A stretch of 64,000 nt of DNA from NCBI GenBank assembly GCA_911728455.2, contig OU452226.1:21345938-21409937 (forward strand), in the 5' to 3' direction. The translations under genes and the position numbers were made by a program. Positions 51,221-63,620 of the stretch are shown here, piece after piece (the stretch's first letter is position 1; every line of letters begins with the position of its first letter). The DNA is from Marthasterias glacialis (taxonomy: Eukaryota; Echinodermata; Asteroidea; Forcipulatida; Asteriidae). The notes beneath the pieces are model-generated. The model saw nothing but the letters and a program-made list of their open reading frames with translations, searched no databases and was not told the DNA's origin.

Positions 51221-52599
51221 AATTTTTCTTTGCTCGCTACCCATTTATCAGCGTAGGGCTAAACTAAATCAAATTTGTAATTAATGTGACATAAAGATAA
51301 TTGTCTACAGATCACCAAGAAAGCAGAAGTAGAAATACCGATGAACCCCATGCAATAAAGAGATCAAGCAACCAGGAGAGCTTAAACGCCACCAGTTCAT
51401 ACTCCAGTCAGATGCATCCCAAAACAAAATATTCTTCACTTAACCAAACACAGCTATTGTAGAAATAAGTGGAGAATGATGACCGGAGAATTCCGGAGCA
51501 AGCAGGGCCACGAAAATGGGCCCTTACGTTTGTGAAACATTGCACATTTTGGACGAATGTTATTTCTAGCGTCAAAGTTTGATCAGCACTCAAGTCAGAT
51601 AGGATTGGCACTTGTATAAAGAAAAGTTGATATGAGAGGAAGGGGGGGGGGGGAACCTGTAGGGAGTGTCTCAAAAGTCGGCACGTTCTAGGCGTGGAAG
51701 AACGTTACCGTAGACAGACGCCAACAATCCAGTGGACTACCAGAGCATTCTGCTGGACTGCGACATTGCGCCGACCTACGGGAACATTCCTACATGAGAA
51801 GATATGCGCCTTAGCATTTTGAACATTCCAACATGTCCAATGGAATGCTCCAGTGGTCCAACAAACTGGTCCATGTCCGCCTGATGGGAACACTGAACCG
51901 AACTGATTAGAACAGTCCTTCCAATCTGACTTCTCAGACACTCCCTTACCATGGAACGGCCATCTCCTATGTATATCTCCCAGTCTAATCACAGTTACCG
52001 GACAGAGGCCAGAGACAAAATTAATCCAGCCTCCTGTTTTTGTTAAAGAATGACTTCACACAGAAAGCTTAAGGGGAAGGAAAATCTTTCTTCCTTCATT
52101 CCTATTCTTTTCTTCCGTTTGTTTTTTGTTTTTTGGTTTGTTTGTTTTTTTTTTTTTGGGGGGGGGAGAGTAGATTCATTCCACACCCTCTAGTTTTCAC
52201 TTTACACCCCATCTAACCAACCTGTGAAAACTTCATCAGATTAGGTCACGTTTTAATGAAAACAACCCCAACAAGTTTTGTGAAGGATTTTTTTTTGCAT
52301 GTTCATATGTGTGCTTATATCAATTCAATTACGGCAATAAGAATAAGCACACTGCCTTGGGGGTCTTCAAATGCTATTGTCTAGACTTTGACATTATTTC
52401 AGATGTCATGGATTTGAATTTCTCTGATGAATAGGTATTTTCTCTGAAGAATTGGTATTCGTACATTGACCGTTTTAATCAGGGAGCTTTCAGACTGAAA
52501 CTTATTTAGATTTGTTTTATATACATGTTTTTCCGGTAATCCGGTAACAACGATGGCAACAACATGACCGAGATCTCGACTGGTTACGTGGGGAGACTT

Positions 52600-52735
52600 A
52601 GGCAGTGACTAGATCAAGCGCCTTCGGCTATGGCTATGGCCATTGGCTGTAATCGACAGCGTTAAAGCAAAGAACTTTTCAGCGTTCCGGCCATAGCAAC
52701 TGCCGAAGACGTCAATTCGGACACGACCTTACTTA
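52600..52735. mobile_element. Palindromic MITE of the GGCTATGGCTATG family
   Basis: AGATCAAGCGCCTTCGGCTATG with GCTATGGCC is mirrored by GGCCATAGCAACTGCCGAAG and TTCGGACACGACC. It resembles 21005-21150. Confidence 0.68.
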
Positions 52736-53209
52736 AGGTTGAAGAAATGTTAAAAGCAGAGAGAAAGTGTGAAAGGTAAATGCAGCGTTGATAGACTGCG
52801 CAAATCATGCGCATGTTCGAACATTGTTTTAAACCCTGGGTTTGCAGTTTTCGAAGGAAACAAAATCTTGCACAACAGGTTTCAAAGTTCGCATACATGC
52901 GAGACACTTGTGCAGTGTTTGATGAAGCATACATGTAAGATGCAAGCTGAAGATGTACATTTGGGAGTGCATTCAGGATAATTCCAACCTATCCAACCTT
53001 TCTGACATGACCCTAGGGTGACAATGCAACAATATTATATCTATTATAGATTGATTCACTTGTCTCTACCCCATGCATTGACCAATCACAACTGCAGAAG
53101 CTTGCCCCAAAATCCGACATGCAAAGATTGTAAATGAGCTGCTGCAATAAAGTGATCAGTATATTATGCGAAATGTTTCATTTTCATATGTAAAGGTCGC
53201 AGCTCTAAG

Positions 53210-53525
53210 GCCAGGGAGGGAATTTCACTTAAAGCACCTGGAGAGCATTGGTAATTGTCAAAGACCAGCATCCGCATTTTATGTGATGCAACGTACACAC
53301 GAAATAAGAAATCTGTGAAAGTTCAAGCTCAATCAGCCATCAGAGTCATGAGTTAGTGTAAAAAAAAACATCGCTTTCACTATTTTCAAACATCGGGTTT
53401 TGGACTTGCGAGATAAAAACTTATTGTTTACTCACTTATCGAAAAAACTATAGCATTTCAAGCAAAACCATTTCAAAGGGAACTTTTCCACCATGACCAT
53501 CTTTATACCATGTTAGTAAATATAT
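53210..53525 (-). repeat. Reverse copy of the 38680-39005 dispersed repeat
   Basis: TTGTCAAAGACCAGCATCCG, AAACATCGGGTTTTGGACTT and AACTATAGCATTTCAAGC are the reverse complements of blocks in the copy at 38680-39005. It is the third copy in the window. Confidence 0.72.
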
Positions 53526-53948
53526 AAATCTGGGACCATTTCATAGAGTTATATATAAGAACCAGAGGGCGTACAAACCATGCGACATGGCCCGGCAATG
53601 AGCATTTTTGATCACTGAGAAAATGGTGCGGACCATTCATTTACTCTGGTTACTCATCCGTTCACACAGCAGCCATTTTCTAAGTGGACATTCGTACATG
53701 TATGCAATTGGCCCATAGGGATTTTCGCCCATGGTGAGTCAGTGGAGTTTTGTGCGCGGCATCGCGAGTGCTCCCTCTAGTTCTTATATATAACTCTATG
53801 GACCATTTATATTTTCAATCTTACCAATATTTATTGTGCACGTCTTTCAATAGGACTCAATAGGACTCTATTGTTGTTACATGTAGTTTAAAGCGTTGTT
53901 GACCATGACTGATTCTTTTAATAATGTCTGGTTTTAGGAAGGAGTGGT

Positions 53949-54067
53949 GGCTCTGAGAAGAGCCGTTGTGGTCTCGAAGTTTTGAACAGTATGCTCTGTT
54001 CGTCTTCAGGAGACGAACAGAGCATACTGTTCGAAACGTCGAGACCACAACGGCTCTTCCCAGAGCC
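53949..54067. mobile_element. 119-bp near-perfect hairpin (family H)
   Basis: Arms of about 55 bases surround the centre at 54004-54012 (GTCTTCAGGAGAC). CAGTATGCTCTGTTCGTC reads outward on one side and GACGAACAGAGCATACTG on the other; the ends GGCTCTGAGAAGAGCCG and CGGCTCTTCCCAGAGCC also pair. Mismatches are few, so it is young. A diverged relative lies at 24670-24830. Confidence 0.92.
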
Positions 54068-57000
54068 AAGACACTCCTTCCTAAAAGAGTTGAATTACAT
54101 GGTTGTACCCGCAAGTTTACTATTTAATTATAGTTACTTATTATTCTTCACACCATGCAAAGCTTCAAACATCACTTAATGTCTGGTTTGATGACTCGCT
54201 TGATTCACAACTTTGAACATTCAGACTGAATTCCCCAGATTAAAAACAAGTGCTGCCATCCTGTTGGTATGTCATTACGCCGCACGCATGAGGAAACAGC
54301 TGCACGCCCAAAGTTTTTGCTGATTCCAGTTCCAATGCTGGTGTGGAAGGAGATTCTGTCCAGGCATACGGCGAATTGTGTACTAAACTCCTTCTGATAG
54401 CGCCCTCTTTTGAATAAACTCCTCCAGCCCACGTTAATTTACCGTATGGTGGACACATTACCCTAGGACAGAATACCCTATGACACCGGCATATGATACT
54501 GTGCTATTTTACCGAAAAACGCTCGTTTCTTTGTTCAGAGACTTTTCTTATGAAAGAAACCGATATTTCCGATAAGATCTTTAGTCTTTGCAAGACACAC
54601 ATGAAAGGCAAGTCCAGAAATGATGTCGTTCTTACATAAATCATCAAAGACAAAAAATTCAATGCATTTCCTATGGCCTTGTGGCAATCAATGTTTAGAC
54701 TTCTAGTTTGATAAGTTCGTTTTTGTTCGTTTGTGACAATCCCTAACTCTACCCTCTCAAATTGTTTTAAAAATACAAATAAATAAAAAGATTTCCCTTG
54801 GATATGTGCGCATGATAAAGAGTCAAGTAGTAAACATGCAGAGGTGGAACTTGAGGTTTTTTTACAAGCAAACTCATGCAAATCAAGCATACATTCATGC
54901 AAGAATGAATTAAACCAAAAAAAATTAATATCTCTAAGCCAACTTCATGTACTTAGTACTTACACAGTGCACCAGAGGATATATTATTAGCGTTATTGGC
55001 CTCAACAGTCAATGGGCCCGGCCTGTGAGACAATAAGGGTGGGGGAGGGGGTGGGGAGAGTGTGACAGACATAGAGAGACACAGGGTGCCACAGGGGAGA
55101 GTGAGAGAAACATTAGACAATATGTGAGACACCACATAAACAAAAAAATAAAAAAATCATTTCTGAAGCGGAGCGCTATTGGATCATCAACCAAAAGAAT
55201 GATTTAAAGAGATGAGTGTGCTACCAGAGCAAAGTTAACGCAGAGAAACAATTCTGACGTTTAGAAATGTTACGTAGAAAGGAGTTCAGTTCCGCTTGAA
55301 CTTTGACATCTTTTTTTCAAATTGTTACTTTGTTACTTGATAGCATCACCGACTGCCCATGACAAGAAAGTTGAATTTTTCACTAATTTTTTGCCCAATT
55401 GAATGAAATTTTCAGCAATGTTGAGAATTTGCACCAAAAGCCAGTGAGAAAACACCATCATATAAAAGGCATTCAGTTCACGAGGTCAGACAGATGCTAA
55501 AATAATTGTGTTTTCCATACTGTAACTTTGTACAAATAAAGATTCATGAAGTTCTGAGGAAATGCAAAAATGCACAACCCCCCCCCCCAAACTCCCTAAA
55601 ATGAGAACTGTTTCAGCGGGGTTATTAATCGAGCTAATTTTTCAATAGAATGTCAATTTTACAAAAAGTTTGGATTGTTAGCCGAAACTGACACCCTGCC
55701 TGTGCCTACAGAAAACCCTGCGGTTAATGGCACCCTGCATTATTCCCTGTGTTACACAAGTCAAGATGAATAGAGAAAAAAAAAGTGCACTGCAGTTAAA
55801 TTCTATATTCATTTATGGTTAGTGAGCCGTTTTCAATCATTCCCCTGCCATGAAATGGTCTCACCTCTACATTTCATTTTGTTACTGTCTACAACGCTTG
55901 CCCCCGTTGCTTTAACCTGGTTCTCTGACCATCGAAACACAAGACAGAACTAAAAAATTGTTCAGAGGGGAAATAAATAAAAGACATTCAACACACAGGA
56001 AAGAATGGACTTGATGCAATTCATCTCATCTATGTCAACATCTCGGAAAAATAATTTCAGCATTACTCTTTGGGGGGGGAGGGAAAGGGGGAATTCATCA
56101 ACTCAACACATAGAAATACAGAAGTTCAACCATGCTGGCATGACACATGCTTAGAACTTCAACGTGCACCGCACACCTCTTCAAATGCCGACATGGACAC
56201 CAAAACCTTAACCATATCCTTTTGGTAAGTCATTGTGTCACACGCGAACACATCTGACGCACGCCCAAAGTTTTTCACTACTTCCACCTCCAAGGCTGGC
56301 ATACCTTGGTGTGTAATTTTGACCCCAACTCAGTCATTTCATTGTTTAAAAGCATTTCTTGTGACGGAAACTGGGTTGGAGCTCATAATTTAATGTACAG
56401 CCACGGGCCTGCTAGGATCATGACGACAAACCCCTTTTGTATGCCCAGTAGTATATCAGGGCCTGTAACTCCACAATGCACACTACTGATAGTCAACACA
56501 AATCAGTGCTGATGATTGCAAACAAAAATACTGCCCTTACACAATCATGACAATACACATACATGATATACCGACCCGTTAAGCCTCGTCTATTAGCGTA
56601 CTGACCAATCACAGCCTTGACAACGCCACTGAAAGTCCGACAAAAGTCCGACACCTTAACATCCCATTAGAAAAGTGAACAAACTGCCGCCATTGTTATG
56701 ACACACATTAGCACACACAACTGTACTAAATTTTGTTTTGTTTCAATTTTGTCCTATTTCTGGCGGTGCAAATCCCACAGCAGTGGTCCAAATCCCACAG
56801 CAGTGGTCCTTGTACAGTCGTGTAAAAGTGGTTTAACAGTGTTCCTGTCTGCATTGTTAGTGACTCAAGTCACTTCTCAAAAGGCCACGAAAACTAAATC
56901 CAATACTGTTCACAAAAACCATGTGCGTGTGTGTATCCGATACGTGTGTGTGTGTGTGTGTGGCCACAACCGAACCACTACTGCGATCGTGGCAAAAAAG

Positions 57001-57912
57001 TCACACCATTTGCTGTTGCTAGGCAGTTGCTAAGGTAGGCGGAGCTTAATAGATTGGTCTGCAAAGGAATTTGTGCTCTTGTCTGTTCATTCTTAGTAGA
57101 ACAATAATGCCTTCTGAAAATCGTGACTATAAGCACTCATGGTCGAGGTAAGCAGCACTGTAGAATTGTTCCCTGCTGAGCTCTTGTACTGACTTCACAC
57201 GCGGCTACCGTCTGCTCACGGTCTGCCATTTTGTGAGTTAAATTGATGTGTGTCGCATAGAATGCGCACCACTTCAAAGTAACGCTTGGGGAGTCCGACT
57301 CCCAAAATGGCACGGTCGAGATTTCTCGTGGGTGATGGCGTCAGGTGAATTGGGTTAATACAACGTCTGATTTGAAATTTTACGAGACCGAAAGAAATGC
57401 ACAAATGAATGGTTCGACACTTTAGATAGCATCACCCCAAAAAGTTCCTTCTTTGCCCCCGCTTGCCCCACAAAATGAAAATGTCTGGTTATGTCACTGC
57501 ATCCTGTACAGACCCAATTGTAATGTACTATATTTGTTGCTAGAGAAGTTACAATATTTGTATTGCTGGGGTTTTAAAAACTGTTTTTATTGTGCTTACA
57601 GCAGAGAAATATTTTCAGTACAAAGTGCTTCTGTACACAAAACGTTGTAAATCAGCATCCTTTTGTTAATCTAAACACAAATTGCTTAAATCCAGAATGG
57701 TAGCACGTGCTAGTTATAAATAACACGAACAATTGTTAATGGCCTCATGTCTCAACCCTAGCAGAGTCTTTCTCAACGGCTATTTTTTTCAGTTATACAC
57801 AAATAGACAGGACATTTCAAGTCTACGAAATATGAAGATGGTAACTTTTCTTCTCCAAATGTTGCTGGCAGACTAACTGCAAAAATCAAAGTTAACAAAT
57901 CTGTGTACTCAC

Positions 57913-60900
57913 CTGTGACCGTGCTTAACGTGAATAAGTAAGAAGAAAGCTCCGAAGAGGATGCATAGCGACCCGGTGACGATGTAGGCGATGCCCAGAA
58001 AGTTGTTCTTGCCTCCGAGCCAGGAGGTGGTCGTCAAGACGATGCTCTTGGTTCCATCAAACATGTGCACTGGGTAGGCTGATGATTGGTAGTTAAGGAA
58101 TCTTACTGGGATGTTTGGTTTAGAGGGAGCACATAAAACCCTTTGTGGTGTCGTGTGATATTTTTCATTCCCCTGTGGCAAACTACTTTCTTTTTTTAAA
58201 GTAGTTGAGGGAAATCATAATACACCTGGCAAAATGAAGCTATTTCTCATTTTTATCAAGCCCAATGACCTTCAGATGGTCTTCATGATGATGATAATAG
58301 TGATAATAATATGCAGTTCTTACATAGTACTTTATCACACCCGAGGGCATTTCAAAGCGCTGACTATTTTTTCTACAAGATATGTGGAGCTATTTTCTTT
58401 CTTAAAAGACTCATTTATTTAGATAGCACCATGTAACGGTTTACAAAGTGCTGTGGCGCAATCTACAGCCAACCAAACCAGGAACACCAGGGCGAACCCC
58501 TTCTCTTAGCGATAAGTGTCACTGGGTTCTTTTACGTGCATTACACAACACTCGGGACCTACGGCTTTACGTCTCATCCAAAGGACGAAGCAATAACAGT
58601 CAAGTGTCTCGCTTAAAAGGACACAAGTGTCATGACCTGGACTCAAACTCACCCTCTGCCGATCAGAAACACCAGGGTTTGAGTCGTACAAAGCTGTGAA
58701 GAAGACAAAAGTGTCGGCCTGTGTTGTGGTGCCAGGCCATGACCCCCCCCCCTGACGTCTTGTGTGTTCTTTGAGTCCACTGGAAGTGTTAATGCAGAGA
58801 AGTTATAATTAGTAATATCAAGGGACCAGACCAGACTCCTTCTTTTTCCCCTGACCTTACTTCATGAAGCTCGTAACGCATTCATTTTTTAACCGACGGA
58901 AAAACACTCCTTATGAACTCAAACAACGAAACACAAGTTTCACTCACTTTTCTTAAGGAACAAAAACAAAAAATGAAAAGAAAATTAGCCTTTCCATCTT
59001 AATGGACATTTGATGACCTTTAAAGTATTTGTGAAAATTCAAATTTACATTGTAACACACATGTATGTGTACTAAGATTCTTCAGAGAAATTCAACTTTT
59101 AAAAAAAAATCGTTTGAGTAATCTTGTTAGCTCGGTAGGAAATTTGTCAATCAATAAATTTCCTTTCAAAAGAGGATAAGAGAAGAACGAGAAAAAACTA
59201 TTTTTGTTTGTTTCAAATCTGATCTGACTTTACTGAGTGCACCTTATCTCTTAGGTCCTGATACTTCACAGAGGCAATATAAATAAACACGTCCATGCCC
59301 CTGACAATTGCCGATGGAAAACCTCTGAAATGTTCCAGTAGAAAGTTTAATTTACCTTCCCAGAGCGGATCTTTACCAAGGAAAAGCTGCCTTGCACTTG
59401 CTAGAACGAAATAGCATGCCTGGGCGCTGTTCAGGCCTGGTTTTAGTCAGCCGTGCGATGATTATTGAAGACTGCTGAGGAAACTAGCATCTTCAGCGAC
59501 TAGTCACTGCTATCTCAGCGATAACTATAAACTGTGTTTTGTTATGACCCCGCAAGTTTTCAGTCGAGCGACCATTGCGTGACCAACTATAAACTGGGCT
59601 TTATGCAGGCGCGGTTCTAAAGCTAGTATTTTTTGGGGGGGGGGGGGGCTAGACCCTTCACACGTGACATGACGTCACCATTTATCTTTCGCTATTGCTA
59701 TTTTATTTTGGCAGTCGAAAAGCAACCTATTTATGCAGCACATATTTCAAGCTTTGCGCTTTTCCAATGTAAAATGTGGGTAGGAAAACATTTAACCGTA
59801 CACAAAGTATCTGGGCCAAGACTATATAGTGACAAGACAGTGCAAATGATCATACACTATTTATTTGAATATTTTAACGAAGATCCAGTCATTTCTCCTT
59901 TTTTTTCTTTTTTGTCCTTGCATTTTTTTTTTTTTTTGGGGGGGGGGGGTGGGGGGCTAAAGCCCCCACAAGCCTCCCCATAAAACCGGGCATGCCTTTA
60001 TGGTATCGATGGTAAATGGTAAAATAAAAATATCTGCAACTATTTCTGTTGATCTGCGTTAAGACCAGTTGATACTTCATACAAAGCAAAATGACGCAAA
60101 GAATCACTACATGCTGTTTTGCCATCGTGACTTTGCTTTCTCAATTTGCATCAGATATGAGTCCGGATTCACTGAACACCAAAGGGTTACCCTTGTACTT
60201 AAAATCAGATCAAATCAACTGGTCTCCAAAAGAAAAAAACATTACAAAAGGATACAATAGTCAACGGAGAGACTGTAGTTCCCTGCTGGTAGTCCCGTAT
60301 CGAACACAGTATTCGCTGTGTAAACGACACGACGATGAAGCTTACGGAATGTTGGTAGGGCCGCGGTTCGCATCCACACGATGAAGTCTTCATTCTCATA
60401 ACCGTTTGGCAACTGATCGATGCTTCTCTGCCAGTTAGGGGGATTGGTGGTCCCATCAAACGCTATCAGAACAAAACCAGAATGAACTGTTAAGTTATGG
60501 GCATTTTGTGTCATAAGTTCTTCACTTTAAACTTCCTAACTACTCTAAATAACCTTTTATAGATTGTTGACTGACCATTTGAAACCAATTTGACGGAACA
60601 CAAGTCGTGCATGGTAGCACAACTGTACATAGAACTAACTTTGCGCAAGTGTGTACTGTGTAGATGCATCCCCCACGTGATACAATATTGTAGGCTGGCG
60701 TAGTTTATCTATCATTCTAAACCACAGTGGATGACTAATGAATGGTCAGACCGTAGGAGGGTTGACTGTGTACTGTGTAGATGCATTCACCACATTGTAT
60801 CATATTGCAGGCTAATGTAGTTTGTCTATCATTCACAAACCATAGTGGACAATATTGAAGAGTCAGACAGTAGGAGGGTTAACCTTGGACAGACTTTGAA

Positions 60901-62835
60901 TTTGTAGTTCACCTTTTCATCTTGAATTACTTATACTTGTGAAAGTGGAACAAAAATAACTAACCTCAAGTTTAATGATGTACAATGGCATTTTTTTTTT
61001 CATACCCCTTCAGAGCAAAATGTGAAACTTTACGTTGTTGGATATCAACAACAAAATGGGTCTATTCATTCCAAGGAGAAATTTTGAGTCAGTCAAAAGG
61101 TCCAATTCAATGCCGTTTTGATTGATTGTCATCCAAATTCTGGAATGAACTAAAACATTTCCTGTACAGAAATGTACAGACCCATATGTTTGAAATGTGA
61201 CATCACTGAATGTTTTCGGAAGTTGACAAATTTCGCACTGGAAGGGTATATAGCACTTTACACCATTTTAATGTGAGGTTAGAGATTTGTAATTTCTCCA
61301 ACTTGTATAAGGACTCTGTCTCTGGAAAAATCAGTGCATCAGAAACCTGAACTTGACCATGGAGCCCCTCTTTGAAACGCAGAAGTGGCCATGGTCTCAC
61401 ATTTCGACCCAAGCACAGTCTTTCTCATAAGCCAAAAATACTCAAATTTGTGCAGGCCATGCATTTTTCTTAGAAAGTTTTTCCATATACATGTAGATCA
61501 TTATCATGATGGCCCTAATGACGTCTAAGGGGCGGAAATTCTGCAAGGGCGGTCAGGGGCGAAACCCTAGAACGCTCTCTGGCTTTTAGTGTTTTCAGAG
61601 GGTAGATCTTCTTACGTTGCCCAGAATATTAAATTTGATAATTCAAAGTTTTACTTCTCACACTACAGGGATTAAACTAAAATTTTCAGTTGACAAATCT
61701 CTAGGCTTGCTGAATGGATTTGTGTTCAGCCCGAGCCCTTACTCGGATAAGTTTGGTGCTCAGTTTGCCGACTGTGGCTCTAAATACCGACTTAGAAAAA
61801 ATGTTGGGGGGTGTCACACCCCCCCCCAGACCCACCCCCTTGGTCGCTACGCAGCTGTCACTCCTCGTGCAGCAGACATGCAGATTAAACAAGTGGGCCT
61901 ACGATGAGTTACAATGAGTCTATTGGCACAGTGCTTGGTCATGACACCCATTACAAAGAGCCAGTTACAAAGGGCCAGTTTGTGAACCGATCCAAGTGTC
62001 TGAAAATGGCGATTCCCTTTTTACAGTTCAAACAAAAATAAAATCTTACAGCTTGGGTTGTTGAACTTGGCATCCCGGTCACTGGCCCACGCTATGCCAG
62101 TCCCATTCAGCTCAACTGGTTTTTCCATGTTACCGTCATCAAGAAATGTGATGTTGAATGTATCTGCACAGGAGAATAAAGTTGACGAAATACAAGTATT
62201 ACAAATCAAAAGAAGTTTGAGCATTTACTATCTACCCTTTGAGTTAGCACACATCTAAAAACTCCTACATTTAGCCATGTTGGTAGAAACAAATCTTTTG
62301 TTCTTTTTTGATTAAAGATGTATAAATGTTGGCGTTTGCAATGTTGGCATTACTTAACCCTCTTGTTACCAAGTTGTTTTGACATAAACAACCGCTGGTG
62401 ACCACATTGTTTGACCAGTCAAGCATGAAGCCAATTCTCTTAAATTTTTGGCACCATGCCAGCACTATTCAACGCTAAAGAAATGGCAAATCAAAGATTG
62501 TCTGTCCGTGAAAACTCATAACTGCAAAAATGTAAGATTTTTTTCATAAACTGGCTGTTCGTAAAAACGTTGACGCTATACTCAGCCATGGATAACTAGC
62601 ACAGTGACTCACCATTAAATAGACTGTTGGCGATCGCACCACAAGGAGCAACAGGTTCATTGTCAGTGATATTGGATGCATCGTTGACGTCTCTCACCCT
62701 GTACGGCTGGCAAGATGTACTCGGGCTGGTCTGGGATGCAGCATCCCCAAGGAGCTGCAGATCATCCCTAGAGTTGACATACCGTCGATGGTTCTGGAAA
62801 TAGTTCGTCAACATGTACAGCATGTAAACTTCCCC
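57913..62835 (-). CDS. TMEM30A: TMEM30A/CDC50-family flippase beta subunit (internal exons; both ends missing)
   Basis: CDC50 proteins are beta subunits of P4-ATPase phospholipid flippases, needed for their exit from the ER and for lipid transport. Four minus-strand exons join in phase: 62835-62613, 62163-62050, 60462-60256, 58078-57913 (236 residues). They match TMEM30[70 protein letters not shown] and [17 protein letters not shown], the last beginning the second membrane helix. N-glycosylation sequons NIT, NGT and NYS lie in the exoplasmic loop. The first helix and N-terminus are upstream, beyond the window. After 57913 (donor AG|GTGAGT) a short terminal exon must follow toward lower coordinates, but I could not identify it. 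Confidence 0.95.
58296..58690 (-). mobile_element. SINE A in a TMEM30 intron
   Basis: All body blocks are present: ATAATATGCAGTTCTTACAT tail, GGTTTACAAAGTGCTGTGGC, GGGACCTACGGCTTTACGTC. The head is degraded at CTGGACTCAAACTCACCCTC. It is sense to the gene. Confidence 0.83.
59432..59600. mobile_element. Diverged copy of the 42413-42590 MITE
   Basis: GGCCTGGTTTTAGTCAGCCG with TGCGATG opens the copy, and CATTGCGTGACCAACTATAAAC closes it. It lies in a TMEM30 intron. Confidence 0.65.
60640..60890. repeat. Two units of the ~120-bp tandem repeat
   Basis: GTGTAGATGCATYC, TATTGTAGGCTG or TATTGCAGGCTA, GTTTATCTATCATTC and GTCAGACCGTAGGAGGGTTG match the array at 11268-11735. It lies in a TMEM30 intron, about 180 bp upstream (in gene direction) of the 60462-60256 exon. 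Confidence 0.83.
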
Positions 62836-62861
62836 CTGAAATACAAAAAAATTACACTTGA

Positions 62862-63056
62862 ATTACATTTATGAATAGGAATCAAAGAATGGTGACTCGG
62901 TCTTAATCGGCCGTTTAAAACATTACAGTGTCGCCGCCGGACAACACAGGCCCTCGCCTTCTGCTCGGGCCTTTACATGTATATCACACGGGCCGCAACA
63001 CTGACAGTTTTAAACGGATGATTAAGACCGCGTCGCCACACTTTGATTTAATACCT
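62862..63056. mobile_element. Palindromic MITE, family F (copy with GC-rich centre)
   Basis: GAATAGGAATCAAAGAATGG with GACTCGGTCTTAATCGG opens, and GGATGATTAAGACCGCGTCG with CCACACTTTGATT closes. The centre is CpG-rich (GTGTCGCCGCCGG). It resembles 17069-17235. Confidence 0.8.
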
Positions 63057-63083
63057 TATTGAGGTGTTATTATTAAAATTAAA

Positions 63084-63420
63084 AAACACAAGACCACAGT
63101 CAATGGTGCTTACCTAACAAGCCCCAGACTAGCCACCCAAACCATGCCAATACAAGGAATGGTCTCCCATCCAAGTACTGACCACAGTCAATGGTGCTTA
63201 CCTAACAAGCCCCAGACTAGCCACCCAAACCATGCCAATACAAGGAATGGTCTCCCATCCAAGTACTTACCACAGTCAATGGTGCTTAACTAACATGCCC
63301 CAGACTAGCCACCCAAACCAAGCCAATACAAGGAATGGTCTCCCATCCAAGTACTGACCGCAGTCAATGGTGCTTAACTAACAAACCCCAGACTAGCCAC
63401 CCAAACCAAGCCAATACAAG
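63084..63420 (-). repeat. Second 88-bp 5S-rRNA-like array, reversed
   Basis: Units begin at 63092, 63180, 63268 and 63356 (period 88). Each contains GGTCTCCCATCCAAGTACTG and GGTGCTTA, the reverse complement of the unit at 22093-22440, with only a few differences between arrays. The last unit is cut at 63420, where a transposon end starts. It lies in a TMEM30 intron. Confidence 0.9.
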
Positions 63421-63620
63421 TACAGTCGACTCTCGTTAATACGAGCTCGGATGTTACGAGGTTCCGGTTTATACAAGGTATTTTGCCGGTCCCGAACTCC
63501 CCGTGCGTGTTTTAATGCATTTAAATACGGATGATACGAGCATGGTCATAACGAGAACACGGATAATACGAGGTATTCTTGCAGCCCCGTAACGAGCAAA
63601 TGTATTGTTTGTCTTACTTT
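63421..63620. mobile_element. pogo/Tigger-like transposon end
   Basis: TACAGTCGACTCTCGTTAAT with ACGAG is the kind of terminal sequence seen in pogo/Tigger-type elements (CAGTYGACTCTCG). Several further TACGAG motifs (GTTACGAGG, GATACGAG, ATAACGAG, AATACGAGG) follow as subterminal repeats. It interrupts the 5S-like array. The other end was not found before the window ends. Confidence 0.65.

Larger units (their letters stand above)
45342..57912. other. Intergenic/3' UTR stretch between CATSPER4 and TMEM30, repeats only
   Basis: The 12.6 kb has no conserved coding sequence that I could find on either strand. An AATAAA at 45944-45949 is a possible CATSPER4 poly(A) signal. Part of the stretch must hold the last TMEM30 exon and its 3' UTR, which I could not place. 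Dispersed repeats include a pair at 47285-47480 and 59256-59420 (ACTTCACAGAGGCAA), a pair at 54215-54370 and 56200-56310 (CACGCCCAAAGTTTTT), and a relative of the 45620 MITE at 56580-56690. Confidence 0.65.

Noticed and set aside
51705-51992. Possible last TMEM30 exon on the minus strand
   Set aside because: No acceptor in the right phase and no CDC50-like C-terminus could be recognised; left unassigned.
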